Positions 19,221 through 30,461 of a DNA stretch of 64,000 bases are shown here, piece by piece. How positions within the stretch are numbered: position 1 is the first letter of the stretch; every line of letters starts with the position of its first letter. The notes beneath the pieces are model-generated. The model worked only from the letters and a program-made list of their open reading frames with translations, was not told the origin of the DNA and ran no database searches. Both the position numbers and the translations under genes were made by a program. The stretch comes from Bacteroidota bacterium (GTDB lineage: Bacteria > Bacteroidota > Bacteroidia > AKYH767-A > OLB10): NCBI GenBank assembly GCA_016714005.1, contig JADJOA010000006.1, positions 1 through 64,000 of the forward strand. Direction: 5' to 3'.

Positions 19221-22200
19221 TTCGCTTCATCATTGTGCGATAAAACAAACTCCACATTTATTTTCTCACTTGCAGGATTAGGATAAACAAAAACATCCTC
19301 CTCTATTTCATTTACCGCTCCGCTCATAGCTTCACGGCATGAAGGGCTTGCATTAAAAGTTTTGGTTCCGCTGCCACATACGTTGCTTGCCGTTAGGCTT
19401 ATGATGGCATTGCCCGTATTCCAGTCAACCAATAAATTGTTTGTGCCTTGTCCGCTTACTACGGTAGCAGCTGTTGGAGGTAATACTGCCCAGTTTAATG
19501 TATAAGCTCCACCTAATCCACCCAGGTTTGAATTAAATTGAATGCCAGCATCATTATTGCACCACACTGCCGGATTGGCTGTAAGGGCTGCCGGAGTGTT
19601 AGGTGCACCTTTTATAGTTATGCTTCTTACACCACTGCTGCCACATACATTGCTTGTAACCACGCTTACTGTGCCAGTGTTAAACGATCCTAAACTTATG
19701 CTTACACTGTTTGTCCCTTGTCCTGATTGTATAGTACCCACATTGCAACTCCATGTAAATATAACTCCTGGCTGTGGAAGACAGCTATATGATACTAAAG
19801 TGTTGCATATGCCATTAGCAAATCCGCTAATGGATGGCGGTGTTGGAGGAGCACCTGATGTTATTGTTTTAATACGTGGCGCTGTTATTACTCCGCATAT
19901 ACTGGTAGCTGTTACCGATATGTTGCCTCCCGTAAAACCTGCATTAATTGTTACGTTTATTGAATTGCCTGATGATGAGCCTGTGGTATTTGCTGGCAAA
20001 GTCCATGTATATGTTGATATACCAGGTGCTGATGGCACGCTATAGGTTTGGGTAGATCCTACGCAGGAGCTGAACACACCACTCATTACCCCAATTGCAG
20101 GAGCAGCAGTTGTTAGTGTTACTGATTTAGCTGGCGAAGTGTAACATGGTGTTTGTGCTGCTACGCTTAATGTGCCACCTGTCCATGAGGAACCAAAGTT
20201 TACAGTTACCGTTGTGCCTGTGCCACTTACTGTTGCATCGCCTGTTATATTCCATAAGTATGATGTTGCACCACCAACAGCGTTAGTGCTATAATTTGCA
20301 GTGGTATTGGCACACTCGGTATTTCGGCTGTTTGCGGGAATGATGGCAGCAGGTACGCTTACTATTCCTCTTACCCATTGTACTTTTCTAACAGATGCAC
20401 CACAGGCATTGGATGCCTGTACACCTATATAGTAGCCTGAGGCTCCAACCGGAAGATTACCAAAACTAATATTAACAGAGGGAGTATTTGATGTATATGG
20501 ACTTGCATTGCCATTAAATGTAGTGCCAGTGGGTCCATCCCATGTATACTGCGTTGCATTTGATACAACCGGCACATTAATATTTGAAACATTGGTTCCG
20601 TTGCAGGCATAAGCAGGCAGGTTTACAATAGGCGGTACTATTACACTTGAGGTTGGAGCAAGGGTGCTCACTACAACGGTAGCTGAACCAGAACCGCTAC
20701 CTACGCACCCGGTGTTGGATACTGATGTTATTGTGTAAATATGTGTGCCTGCTGATGAAGGTGTAATAGCAATATCTGTTGAGGCAACAGAACTTGAGCC
20801 CGACACGGTTTGTGAACCATTACTAATGGTATAGCTCCACGGAGCGGTACCGGTAAACTCTAAATGTAACGTGGCAGGTTGCCCTAAGCAAACGCTGCTG
20901 TTGTTACTTACTATTGCAGTAGGTGCACTGCATACATTAGCAACTGCATCGGGATTAGTGGCAGGATTTAATGGTTCATCCTCTAAGTTGCCGGCCTGAT
21001 CAATTGCAATGGAATAGAACTCATATTTATGCCCTGAGACACCTACGAAGTTAATAGAAGTACTGTCGGTAAATTTCCATAACTCATAATCACCATCGTT
21101 GTCTGACACAAAAACAGCATAACGGAAAATACCCGACACAGCATCGCTGCCACTCCAACTTACCTGAAAAGTATCAGCAACAACTGAAGGCAATGCTGAC
21201 ACTGCGCTTTGAGGTTTAACATCATCATATCTGTTTGCCCATGTATTGGTAATGATGGGTGCGTTTTCATCAAACAAGATGGTTGCCTTGTTGGTAATAG
21301 AGTCGCCCAGCATAACACTTGTTTTGTAATTTACACGATAGGAGACAAAGCCAACCCCCTGTCCGTTTGTGTTTGGCGGAAGGAATCCGGCTAATGGATT
21401 GGTAGTGGGCTGATTGTTTACTAAATCGGTTGTAAACATTTTCCATTGCACAATGCCTTTTGTGGGACTATATGTTGCCACAATGAGTAGGTTATAATTC
21501 ATTGCAGGTTGCAGGTTTATGACTCTAATTACGGTGGTGTCTACTACATCGGTTAAATCAACATAAATATTGTTGCTAACCGTAATAGAACCCCAGCGGA
21601 AAGATGCAAGGTCAATTTTTAATGCATCTAAAGTATCCGTTACAACTACTGTTTGAGCCGGTGCTGTTGCGGCAGGAATATTTTCGAACTCAATGGTATA
21701 TCCTCTGTCATATTTGTGCCGCAACCAGATTTTATCGGGGTTGTCACCAGGACCATATTTTTGGTTGGGATCTGCTGAGCCGGCCATACACAGCAGATGT
21801 GCTGCAATAATTGAAGGGCCGGTACCTACATATGGTATAGATTTCTTTCCGCCCGATCCTTTTCTTATCTTTGCAAAATTCTTAGCAAATGTTTTCACAT
21901 CTTTTAAAGTAGGCGTAAAATCCTCTCTTACTATATCGCAAAACTCATCTACATCCGGCTCTTCGCGCATGTAATTTGCTGTAGAACTGCTACTCGTCCT
22001 GAAAACATCACTAACTGCACTGTCACCCCAGGCAAGCGTACCAATTGTTTCTCTAAATATTCCTGGAAACTGACTGTTGTTAAGATTGGATGGGATGTTA
22101 CTTACACATGCTGATGATGAAATTTTGGCAAGCACCGCTGATATTGCTGCCGGGAATGATATATTTAAACTTCCGGTTGCATTGGCTCCAATTACAGAAA

Positions 22201-24022
22201 GCAAGGTATCGAATGCAGTTTTATAACAAGGGTTAAATTGCGTTGTGTCAACAGTAATATTTAGTGTGCGTTCAATACCAAATTTGAGGAATCGGCCATA
22301 ATCGTGATTGCCGTTCATAGTAATATTAGCAGAAGATGCATTTGAAAACAGCATAGGCTGGCTTACGACCGAAGTACGTGAATTGAGTGCAAGCGAGTTG
22401 GTAGTAAGATATAGCGGAATATTTACCGAAGAGTTGGCATCTATTCTTGGAATGATTATTCCGCTAAGTCTTGTATTGGTGGTATCGTCAAGCAAATGAA
22501 AGTTCATAACATTGGTACTAATTCCATTATTGGACAAGTATTGATTGGCACTGTTAAAAAATGGAATACCTGCTAAGGTTGACATACCCGAAAGCGATTC
22601 GTCAAATACGTTATCCCTGTCGCACCAGAGCAAGTTTACTCCAATTGCATCTTTACCTGAATGGTTTATTACCTTGATCATGGCAGGCACATTTGCAGTA
22701 CCTCCATTAACCCTATACCTTGCAGCACCTTCGTAGCTTAGCGCAATGCTATCATTACATGCAGCGGTTACAGTAAACTGATCGGTTAAGGTGTAAACGC
22801 CAAATCCGGGAATGGTGGCTTCCAAATCTCTTAAGCCTACAGATGCACCTGACAAATTAAATTTTGCAATCATTAAGGTGTTGTTTACAAACTGTAGCGA
22901 GGTAGGAATAATATCGGGGAAGCCTGCTTTTTTGAATTTAACGGTTGTAGATGCAGTGAAAGCACCTCCATTTATATTCATGGTAGCAACTCCATTGTTA
23001 CATCCGGTGCGGCACTCGAGGGGGCGTATTCCTGCAATGGTTACGGTTTTTATCATGGTATCGTTGGGGCATTGTGGGTTGCCGCCTATTAAACGCACGT
23101 TGTAGTTGCCTGCCTGGCTGTATGTTTTAACGGGGCGCAGTACGGTTGCTGTGGTGGCATCGCCAAAATTCCAGTTTACGGTGGTTACGTTTTGGGTATC
23201 GGTTTCAAAGTAAACGGTGTTGGCGGCTACTATGGGGTTAAAAACTACGCGAGCATGTTTGTGTGGGTTTTTAAACACTATGCCTTCGGAGGTTGACCAT
23301 AGGTTATCGGCATTTTAAATCTTACAAATAAATTGTGGTTGCAGTTTGGTAAAGACACTGGTATTGGAATATTTAATAGTGTGGTTACAGTATCGGTTGG
23401 TGTGGGAACGGGTATAGGGATACCGTTTCCTGCACCAGGGTCGGTATCTATGTAATATTCGCCTGCAATAATTTGGTTGTTGGTGGCAGCCTGCTGCACG
23501 TAAAACATGCTGCGCTCCGGTGTTGACCATTTGCCAAAATCATCTAAGGTTCGCACATATAACTGATGAAAACCTGCACTTAAAGCAGGTGTTGCAATGG
23601 CTAATGTTTGATTAAAATTTGAGATGGGTGTTACGGCTACAACGGCTCCATTTCCTGCTATGCCAACACCGGGATCGGTATCAAAATAATATTGATAAGC
23701 GGTAATGGTTTGGGTGTGTTTAGTTACATCCTGTACATAAAATAAACTTCGTTCAGATGTTGACCACTTTCCAAACTCATCCTGCACGCACATAAAGTGT
23801 ATGCAGCCCTGCGCTTAATGCAGGTGTGGTAATGGCTACTGTTTGGTTGAAATTGGCAGTGGGGGTTATGGGTACAATGGCTCCGTTACCTGCTATGCCA
23901 ACACCGGGGTCGGTATCAAAGTAATATTGATAAGCGGCAACTAATTGCGTATGGTTTTGTGCCGATGCCGATGCAGCAAGCAGCAATCCGAATATCCATA
24001 AACGGAATGTTTTTTTTATCAT
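19052..24022 (-). CDS. Large secreted multi-domain protein with DUF7619-like and Ig-like repeats and T9SS domain (frameshifted)
   Basis: The gene encodes about 1,655 residues. After the signal peptide come three tandem repeats of about 70 residues built around YYFDTDPGVGIAGNGA and LYVRTLDDFGKWSTPERSMF. A PKD domain follows (NWNFGDATTATVLRPVKTYS). A DUF7619-like segment (SADPNQKYGPGD ... LFDENAPIITNTW) lies near 21200-21800. A fibronectin-like DDVKPQSAVSALP ... SWSGSDAVSGI segment is next, followed by six or seven Ig-like repeats. The protein ends in a type A sorting domain (VYPNPASEKINVEFVLS ... SRLSKGIYMLNIKS). Frames shift near 23790 and 23300, inside the first repeats. The beta-helix gene 51 bases upstream is probably co-transcribed. 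Likely a cell-surface protein of unknown ligand. Confidence 0.88.
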
Positions 24023-24073
24023 AGTAAGTGTTTTTAAAAATGAGTTTGAACTACTTTCTAATTGATCTTACTA

Positions 24074-25147
24074 TTAATTATCGTTTGGTTTGGTAGCGTT
24101 TATCTGCACATTTATAGTTCCGCTTGGAGCTATGGTGGTGTTGTTTATTATTAAGCTGCGCACAACGGGTGCTATAAGCACTTCGCCTGATTCGTTAAAT
24201 TTTGTGGTGCCTCCGTTAACGCCTATTTGGGTATTATCGGTAGCGCCTGTAAGTGCGGTGGCATTGGTTACGTTGTAATTATGTGTGTTGGAGTAAAGGC
24301 TTCCAAGTGTGTAATTGACAAATGCCGGGTTGGTGTTGCCAATGTTTGGTGCAGTCATGGGAAATAAGCGGGCCATGTTGTTTTGAAAAGTGTGACCGCT
24401 TCCGTTAGTGAGGTTGGTGTTATTCATAAAAATGCTGTTTTTGATGAGGAAATTATAGACGTTAAAAAAAAGCGGAGTGCCATTGTCTGTATAAAGAAAC
24501 ACGCAATGATCAACCGTTACGGTGTGCGATCCGTTGCTGGTGCTGCCTAGTATGTAGGTATCAAAAACACAGTTGGTAATAAGTAAGTTGGTGGTAACGG
24601 TTGTGAAATTACCAAGTCCAAGATTTGCACCGAGGTCATAGTCAAAAATGCAGTTGCTAAATACAATGTTATTGGAAGAAAGAACCGTAAATTGTCCTAC
24701 CTTTTCTAAACTAACTAAATTATTAAACTTACAATGTTCCAAGGTATAGTTCTCCATTGTGCCGCTTGATTCGGTAAATCGTACTCCATTAGGAAACTCA
24801 ATACCATAAAACCGGGTGCCACTGCCCGCAGGGTTTATTCTAAAACTTGAGCCTGCATTGTTGCAATTGTCGCCAATAAAATTGGCGCGGTAAGCATTTT
24901 GTTTTTGGGCATTAAACCCCGAACTGTACACTACTAAGTTTTTGTACCAGCCGCTGCAACTGCTAAATGCATAGGCGTTAGGGCTGCCATACACAATTAA
25001 AGTGTCGCCTACGGCCGATGCTGTAATGGCAAGGCCAATATCGGTGTATTGTGCGCCTCCCATAAAATTGCTAACGGTGCGTACTGTTGCAAATGATGCA
25101 TTCATCATTAAGAAGAATGCTAAGATGATTGTGATTGAATTTTTCAT
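24074..25147 (-). CDS. Secreted right-handed beta-helix protein
   Basis: The gene encodes 357 residues, uninterrupted. The signal peptide is MKNSITIILAFFLMMNASFA. The body has beta-helix turns with N-x-x-F-x-N-C-x-F motifs (NNIVFSNCIFDYDL, TNLLITNCVFDTYIL, YNFLIKNSIFMNNTNL), a fold often linked to polysaccharide binding or cleavage. No catalytic signature is recognisable. Unlike its neighbours it has no T9SS sorting domain, and no continuation is seen in other frames after the stop, so it may stay periplasmic or pair with the large protein encoded downstream. Confidence 0.8.
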   Translation of the reverse strand: MKNSITIILAFFLMMNASFATVRTVSNFMGGAQYTDIGLAITASAVGDTLIVYGSPNAYAFSSCSGWYKNLVVYSSGFNAQKQNAYRANFIGDNCNNAGSSFRINPAGSGTRFYGIEFPNGVRFTESSGTMENYTLEHCKFNNLVSLEKVGQFTVLSSNNIVFSNCIFDYDLGANLGLGNFTTVTTNLLITNCVFDTYILGSTSNGSHTVTVDHCVFLYTDNGTPLFFNVYNFLIKNSIFMNNTNLTNGSGHTFQNNMARLFPMTAPNIGNTNPAFVNYTLGSLYSNTHNYNVTNATALTGATDNTQIGVNGGTTKFNESGEVLIAPVVRSLIINNTTIAPSGTINVQINATKPNDN

Positions 25148-25352
25148 TTTTTTTGATTTAGATTGTTAGAGAATTTTTTTATTTAGTTATTGAAATTTTT
25201 ACCACATCGCTTTGTACATATGGACCACCAAATCGAACATGAGTTAGCGTTGGTTGGTTTCTTTGATAGCTATGCTTTTGGAGATGGCAGATATTGCTGG
25301 CGGGTTGAAAATATTGAGTGATGTAAATGTGTGGGTTGCACTTGATGCTGAC

Positions 25353-25372
25353 AATACACCAAAAGGTGTATT
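25353..25372. promoter_or_regulatory. Palindrome, candidate LuxR-type operator (copy A)
   Basis: AATACACCAAAAGGTGTATT, a near-perfect inverted repeat, lies just past the stop of the small HTH gene and about 205 bases before the beta-helix gene start. The core TACACCAAAAGGTGTA recurs at 25639. Confidence 0.5.
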
Positions 25373-25379
25373 TTAATAA

Positions 25380-25592
25380 TTACTTTTTATGAGGCATACC
25401 GTTTTGCACAGCCACGCGCACCAACGATGCGGAGTTGTTTAATTTAAGTTTAGTAAGAATTTTTTTGCGGTGTGTGCTTACGGTGTTTTTACTTATGTTC
25501 AGTGCATCTCCTATTTCTCTATCGGTAAGCCCGCACACAATAAGGTTTAAAATTTCAAGTTCGCGCTGTGTAAGGAGGCTTAGTACTGACAT
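25380..25592 (-). CDS. Receiver-less LuxR-type HTH protein
   Basis: The gene encodes 70 residues forming only a GerE/LuxR DNA-binding domain (LTQRELEILNLIVCGLTDRE ... ISKNTVSTHRKKILTKLKL). It closely resembles the C-terminus of the response regulator encoded at 25778 (PREQQILKLIVEGFTDAQIA ... KTVSTHRKNMLAKLGV). No receiver domain is recognisable upstream of it in any frame, so it looks like a natural single-domain protein. Palindromes flank the gene on both sides. It could be a constitutive repressor/activator or a competitor of the full-length regulator. Confidence 0.8.
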   Translation of the reverse strand: MSVLSLLTQRELEILNLIVCGLTDREIGDALNISKNTVSTHRKKILTKLKLNNSASLVRVAVQNGMPHKK

Positions 25593-25638
25593 TTTTAAAA
25601 ATTATCAGCACAAAAATTTACATAGAAGAAAACATGGG

Positions 25639-25658
25639 CAATACACCAAAAGGTGTAA
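25639..25658. promoter_or_regulatory. Palindrome, candidate LuxR-type operator (copy B)
   Basis: TACACCAAAAGGTGTA lies about 50 bases upstream of the start of the 70-residue HTH gene. This suits promoter control by that protein or its full-length relative. Confidence 0.55.
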
Positions 25659-25700
25659 TTAATTATTAATAGTTAATGAGTAGTGATTAATTAATGCCCC

Positions 25701-25714
25701 TACCCTAAAGGGTA
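25701..25714. promoter_or_regulatory. Related palindrome TACCCTAAAGGGTA
   Basis: Arms TACCCT / AGGGTA lie in the gap between the response regulator end (25778) and the HTH gene start (25592). The layout resembles the TACACC-type palindromes, with a different core. Confidence 0.35.
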
Positions 25715-25777
25715 ATGTTGTTTAGTTATACAATATGGATAAATACTCTCAATACATTGAGAAATCAGTAATCAATT

Positions 25778-26445
25778 TCACGCCAACTTATTTTCTAAAG
25801 CAAATTTTACCAGCGAAGCCGTATTGCTTACACCTAATTTAGCAAGCATGTTTTTGCGGTGGGTGCTAACGGTTTTGTCCGATAAGAAAAGTGCATCGGC
25901 TATCTGCGCATCGGTAAATCCCTCTACAATAAGTTTTAAAATTTGCTGCTCGCGCGGGGTTATAAGATTTTCGCTAAAGCTGATGTATTGTTCTTTGCTT
26001 ACAATTTTGTTAAAAGTGTCGTTCGTAAAAAGATGCGATATGGTTGAAGAAAGATAAATTTCGTTTTTACTCACTGCCTTAAATGCTTTACTTAATTCTT
26101 CAATGCCATCGCTTTTTAAAATATAGGCATCGGCACCGGCAGCAAGAGCTTTGGTTATAGAAGGCAAATCAGTAAGCATACTCACCATAATAATTTTTAA
26201 CTGCGGCTTATGCTGTTTAATGTGCGAGGTAGCATGTATGCCGTCAATTACAGGCATATTAATATCCATAAGCACCATGTCAAATTTTTCTTTAGCGCAT
26301 TTGTCAATGGCTTCTTTACCATTGGCAGCATACCCTTCAATTTCAATATGCAGTTCGCCCTTTAGCAAGTGTTTTAACCCATCAGAAAACAATTTGTGGT
26401 CATCAGCAACAAGTAATTTGTATTTTTTTCAATCATATTTTTCAT
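25778..26445 (-). CDS. NarL/FixJ-family response regulator (frameshifted near start)
   Basis: The receiver domain has acids in LLVADDHKLFSDGLKHLL, the phospho-acceptor Asp in FDMVLMDINMPVIDG and the Lys in AYILKSDGIEEL. The LuxR-type HTH (TPREQQILKLIVEGFTDAQI) is at the C-terminus. An A-run near 26425 holds an indel, so the frame from the ATG at 26445 (or 26436) must shift to join the rest. It starts 55 bases after the TPR kinase gene ends, on the same strand, and is the likely partner. Confidence 0.9.
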
Positions 26446-26499
26446 CTCTCTTATTCAATCACATATCACTTTCTATCTGCGTTATTTCCGGGCAAGTAT

Positions 26500-28401
26500 T
26501 TAAACTTCAATAATACATCTAAATCCTTTGCCTATTGCCGTATCAAACTCAACAGATCCATTAACTGATTTAATCCTTGACTTTACATTATCCAACCCAT
26601 ACCCTTGCTTGCTGCTTTCCAAATCAAATCCCACACCATCATCTTCGTACATCAATACAATTTTATTATCACGTTTCATCAAATCAATGTTTACATTTTT
26701 TGCCTGCGCATATTTTACCATGTTGTTAATTAACTCCTGTGTAATTCTAAACAAATTATGTTCTGTTTTTTCCTCCAAAAGCTTCTCAATGCCATGATGT
26801 GTAAGCGAAAAATTTATTTCCTGTAAATGGTTTACCCTGTTTACCAATTCTTCAGTAGCAGCAATGTATCCTATATCGCGTAAAGTTGATGTTTGCAAAT
26901 CATCCATAATACTTCTCAGGTCGTGTATAGAAGATTCTATAAGACTAAGCGAATTATCTACGGCTGAATTATCAGCATCAGGCTTGTTTTTTGCACTTTG
27001 CAAAAACATTTTAGCAGTAGAAAGCTGCGCTCCCAAATCATCGTGCAACTCTCGGCTAATGCGTTTGCGTTCGGTTAGCAATGCATCCTGTTGTTCTATT
27101 TTCTTTTTTAGTTTAAACCGATTAAAGAGTAATGCAGCCAATGCAAAAAGAATTACACAAACTACCATTATTGAATTTCGGATAAGTTGCTGACGTTCGA
27201 GTACGGCCTGCTGAATTTTATTTTCTTTATCAAGCAATTCTATTTGCGTTTGTTTTTCCTTGTTTTGATATTTTGCTTCCAGTGCATCGGCACTTTTCAA
27301 CCGTTCTATATTTTCAAAGCTATCGCGCACGGCAATGTAAGCCTGATAACCCATCAGCGATGCTTTATAATTTCCCAATGCACTGTCGCAGGCATAAATC
27401 ATGTGATATAAAGATTGCCTTGTGTTAAGGTCTTTGTAAGAATACTCCCACGAAAGTTTTTTATACCTGATTGCATCTTGCCATTTTCCGTTTTTAAAAG
27501 ATACATCGGCCATGCCATTATTACCACGGTATAAAATATAGTTAAATTTATTTTCCTTTCCTGTTTTCAAAATGTGCTCATATAAAGGAATGGCCGCAGA
27601 CCATTTTCCCTGTGCCACATACACATCGGCAAGCATTGCTTTGCAATAGGCTACATTGTAAGGAAGGGTATCGCTAAAGGCACACCCTTTATCAATGCAT
27701 TTTTCTGCATTTTTTAAATCCCCTAGCCTGGTGTAGCACTCACTCATATTAAAATAAGATAATGATGCCGCATGATATTGACCTGTTTTGCTGCCATAAG
27801 CTGCCGTTTCGTTAAATATTGCAATGGCCTCGGCATACCTTCTCATTTCTGAATACACATTAGCCAAATTTATCTTTGCATTATTGGCACGGTTTAATTC
27901 GTTTAATTCCGTAAAGGCTGCTACACTTTTCCAATTGTAAAACAATGAAGAATCGAGCAAATGCCATGTATAAGCCATACCTAAATTACCATAAGCGCTT
28001 GCAATGCCCCTACTGAATTTTAATTGCTGCATGCGTTCCAAATGGGTGTGGCAGTAATACAAAATAGTGTCAAGGCTTTTGGTATTGTCTATATGCCAAT
28101 GGCTCAAGTAATGCATTGCTCTTGATATTAATGCCGGTTTTTTAGAATGCTCTGCCGTTTTCAAAGCTTCTTTAATAAAAAGCAATGCTGAGTCTTTACT
28201 AACTTCATTCAGTTCAACAATATAAATAAGAGCACTTACCTTTATAGAATCGGATAAATTGTTTTTTAGCTGAAGTAATAGACTATCTGTTTTATGAGGA
28301 TAAGAAAAACCGTTACTACTAATAACCGACAAAAACAAAAAGTAAATAGTACCCTTATTATTTTCACCTGCTAAAAATGAGTTAAAATTCTTTACGGGCA
28401 A
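26500..28401 (-). CDS. TPR-containing HisKA_3 sensor histidine kinase
   Basis: The gene encodes 633 residues with no interruption. A hydrophobic N-terminal segment is followed by about seven TPRs (ASAYGNLGMAYTWHLLD, SLSYFNMSECYTRLGDLKNA). A coiled coil, one transmembrane helix after LIRNS (near 27110-27180) and a HisKA_3 domain with the phospho-acceptor His in ISRELHDDLGAQLSTAKMFL come next. The HATPase domain has the N-box ITQELINNMVKYAQAKN, G1 YEDDGVGFDLE and G2 GYGLDNVKSRIKS. It has the same design as the kinase at 15803, with which it is paralogous. The upstream N-terminal region MPVKNFNSF may be over-extended. Confidence 0.93.
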   Translation of the reverse strand: MPVKNFNSFLAGENNKGTIYFLFLSVISSNGFSYPHKTDSLLLQLKNNLSDSIKVSALIYIVELNEVSKDSALLFIKEALKTAEHSKKPALISRAMHYLSHWHIDNTKSLDTILYYCHTHLERMQQLKFSRGIASAYGNLGMAYTWHLLDSSLFYNWKSVAAFTELNELNRANNAKINLANVYSEMRRYAEAIAIFNETAAYGSKTGQYHAASLSYFNMSECYTRLGDLKNAEKCIDKGCAFSDTLPYNVAYCKAMLADVYVAQGKWSAAIPLYEHILKTGKENKFNYILYRGNNGMADVSFKNGKWQDAIRYKKLSWEYSYKDLNTRQSLYHMIYACDSALGNYKASLMGYQAYIAVRDSFENIERLKSADALEAKYQNKEKQTQIELLDKENKIQQAVLERQQLIRNSIMVVCVILFALAALLFNRFKLKKKIEQQDALLTERKRISRELHDDLGAQLSTAKMFLQSAKNKPDADNSAVDNSLSLIESSIHDLRSIMDDLQTSTLRDIGYIAATEELVNRVNHLQEINFSLTHHGIEKLLEEKTEHNLFRITQELINNMVKYAQAKNVNIDLMKRDNKIVLMYEDDGVGFDLESSKQGYGLDNVKSRIKSVNGSVEFDTAIGKGFRCIIEV

Positions 28402-28524
28402 AGTAATATTTCCGTTATTGGTGTTTAGAAAAATATCAAACCGTTCTCGTTAAAAAGAAACGCTGTTATTTTTTGCCTAACAAATTAACATTCCTAAATT
28501 CGCATCCTCATTAAAAAACACTGC

Positions 28525-29797
28525 ATGAGCACAAAGAAAAAAGCCGAAGAACATGAAATAACCAATCCGTTTGATGAAATGATAAAGCGCCTTGATGTTG
28601 CTGCTAAAATCATGAAACTGGATGAGGAAGTTTATCAGATTGTAAAAAAGCCATCACGCATGGTTTATTGCAGTTTGCCTATTAAATTAGATAATGGCAA
28701 AACACAGGTTTTCGAGGGATATAGAGTAATACACTCAACAGCACTTGGCCCCAGTAAAGGCGGAATAAGATATTCGCTTGATGTGAATGAAGATGAAGTA
28801 ATGGCACTTGCTGCATGGATGGCATTTAAATGCGCCATTGCTGACATTCCTTATGGTGGGGCAAAAGGAGGTATTAACTGCGACCCGCGCCACATGAGTA
28901 AAGGCGAGTTAGAAAGATTAACACGCGCTTACACTGGTGCCATGGCAGATATTTTTGGAGTAGATAAAGATATTCCGGCACCTGATATGAATACCGGTCC
29001 GCAGGAAATGGCATGGATAGTAGACGAGTTTTCTAAAATTACCGGAGGATTTACTCCCGGTATTGTTACAGGCAAACCTTTACACTTGGGCGGCTCATTA
29101 GGTCGTGTAGAAGCAACCGGAAGGGTGTAATGACATCGTGCATGGAAGCCATGCAGCGTTTAAAAATGATTCCTACAAAATGTACTGCTGCCGTGCAAGG
29201 CTTTGGTAACGTAGGTTCAATTACCGCAAAACATTTAGAAGCACAGGGCATAAAGTAGTAGCTATATCTGACCATACTGCTGCATACTACGACCCCAACG
29301 GTATTAACATAGCTAAAGCTATTAAACTTAAAGAAGGTAATAATGGTGTGATTAAAGGACTGAAACTGGGAAAGAGCATTACCAATGAAGATTTACTGGT
29401 GTTAAATGTTGACATACTTGCTCCTTGCGCCATGGAAAATCAGATAACTGATGAAAATGCAAGCAAGGTAAAAGCAAAATTAATTGTAGAAGGTGCTAAC
29501 GGACCAACCACGGCTGATGCCGATGGCATACTTAATAAAAAAGGTGTAACTATTATTCCTGATATTTTAGCCAATGGTGGCGGTGTTACCGTTTCTTATT
29601 TTGAATGGGTGCAAAACCGTACAGGTTATTACTACAGCGAAGAAGAAATAAATAAACGGGCAGACAGATGGATGCGACAGGCATTTGCCAATGTATGGGA
29701 AAGATCGGTTAAGTTTAAAACTTCTATGCGTATTGCTGCTTATATATATGCTTTAGAAAAAATTTCTTTAGGCATTAAATCAAGAGGAAGTTTTTAA
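28525..29797 (+). CDS. gdhA: Glu/Leu/Phe/Val-type dehydrogenase, probably glutamate dehydrogenase (frameshifted)
   Basis: It catalyses reversible oxidative deamination of glutamate to 2-oxoglutarate and ammonia, linking nitrogen and carbon metabolism. The substrate-binding domain has LGPSKGGIRY and the catalytic-lysine loop IPYGGAKGGINCDP. The Rossmann domain has AAVQGFGNVGSITAKH and VEGANGPTTADADGIL, ending ERSVKFKTSMRIAAYIYAL. The total of about 424 residues is normal. The frame breaks twice, near 29125 and 29252, each where GGG should be GGGG, so both look like single missing G bases. psd starts two bases after it, suggesting co-transcription. Leucine specificity is not excluded. Confidence 0.93.
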
Positions 29798-29799
29798 TT

Positions 29800-30459
29800 A
29801 TGACATTACACAGGGAAGGCCATAAAATTATTATAGGATGCACCATTGCATTTGCGATAATTAATGCCCTTCTGTTTTACTATTTTCAGACTCCTCCCTG
29901 GCTGAAGTATTCTGTGCTGGTTATTACCGGGGTGTTTTATTTTTTGGTATTGCAGTTTTTTCGCTACCCAAACCGTACACTTACTTATGATGATAAGTAT
30001 ATAGTTGCACCTTGTGATGGTAAAGTAGTGGTGATTGAGAAAACAGTTGAAAGCGAATTTTATAAGGACGAGCGCATGATGGTTTCCATTTTTATGTCAC
30101 CCATTAATGTGCATGCCAACTGGTACCCTATTGGAGGGATTATCAGATTAGCAAAATACCATGCAGGAAAATATCTGGTTGCATGGCATCCAAAATCATC
30201 AACAGAAAATGAGCGCACAACAATTGTTATTGAAAAAGATACAAAACGGACCATTTTATGCAGACAAATTGCCGGAGCGCTTGCGCGCAGAATAGTTTTT
30301 TATCCGCGCCAAAATGATATTGTAAAGCAATGCTCTGAACTAGGTTTTATAAAATTTGGCTCGCGCATGGATATTTACATGCCCGCTGATACCAAAATAC
30401 TTGTTGGACTTGAGCAGAAAACAACCGGAGGTGTTACAATTATAGGTGAGTTTCGCTAA
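29800..30459 (+). CDS. psd: Phosphatidylserine decarboxylase, short type
   Basis: It converts phosphatidylserine to phosphatidylethanolamine at the inner membrane. The gene encodes 219 residues. Two N-terminal hydrophobic segments span residues 9-30 and 36-53. MVSIFMSPINVHANWYPIGG is the conserved core. Cleavage at Gly187-Ser188 in LGFIKFGSRMDIYMP would create the pyruvoyl prosthetic group. The gene follows glutamate dehydrogenase by two bases and converges on msrA with three bases between. Confidence 0.93.
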   Translation: MTLHREGHKIIIGCTIAFAIINALLFYYFQTPPWLKYSVLVITGVFYFLVLQFFRYPNRTLTYDDKYIVAPCDGKVVVIEKTVESEFYKDERMMVSIFMSPINVHANWYPIGGIIRLAKYHAGKYLVAWHPKSSTENERTTIVIEKDTKRTILCRQIAGALARRIVFYPRQNDIVKQCSELGFIKFGSRMDIYMPADTKILVGLEQKTTGGVTIIGEFR

Positions 30460-30461
30460 GT

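Noticed and set aside
19542..20045. Long plus-strand frame opposite the large secreted gene
   Set aside because: It mirrors Ig-like repeats on the minus strand; it lacks domain signatures and a start context, and is explained by codon bias of the true gene.
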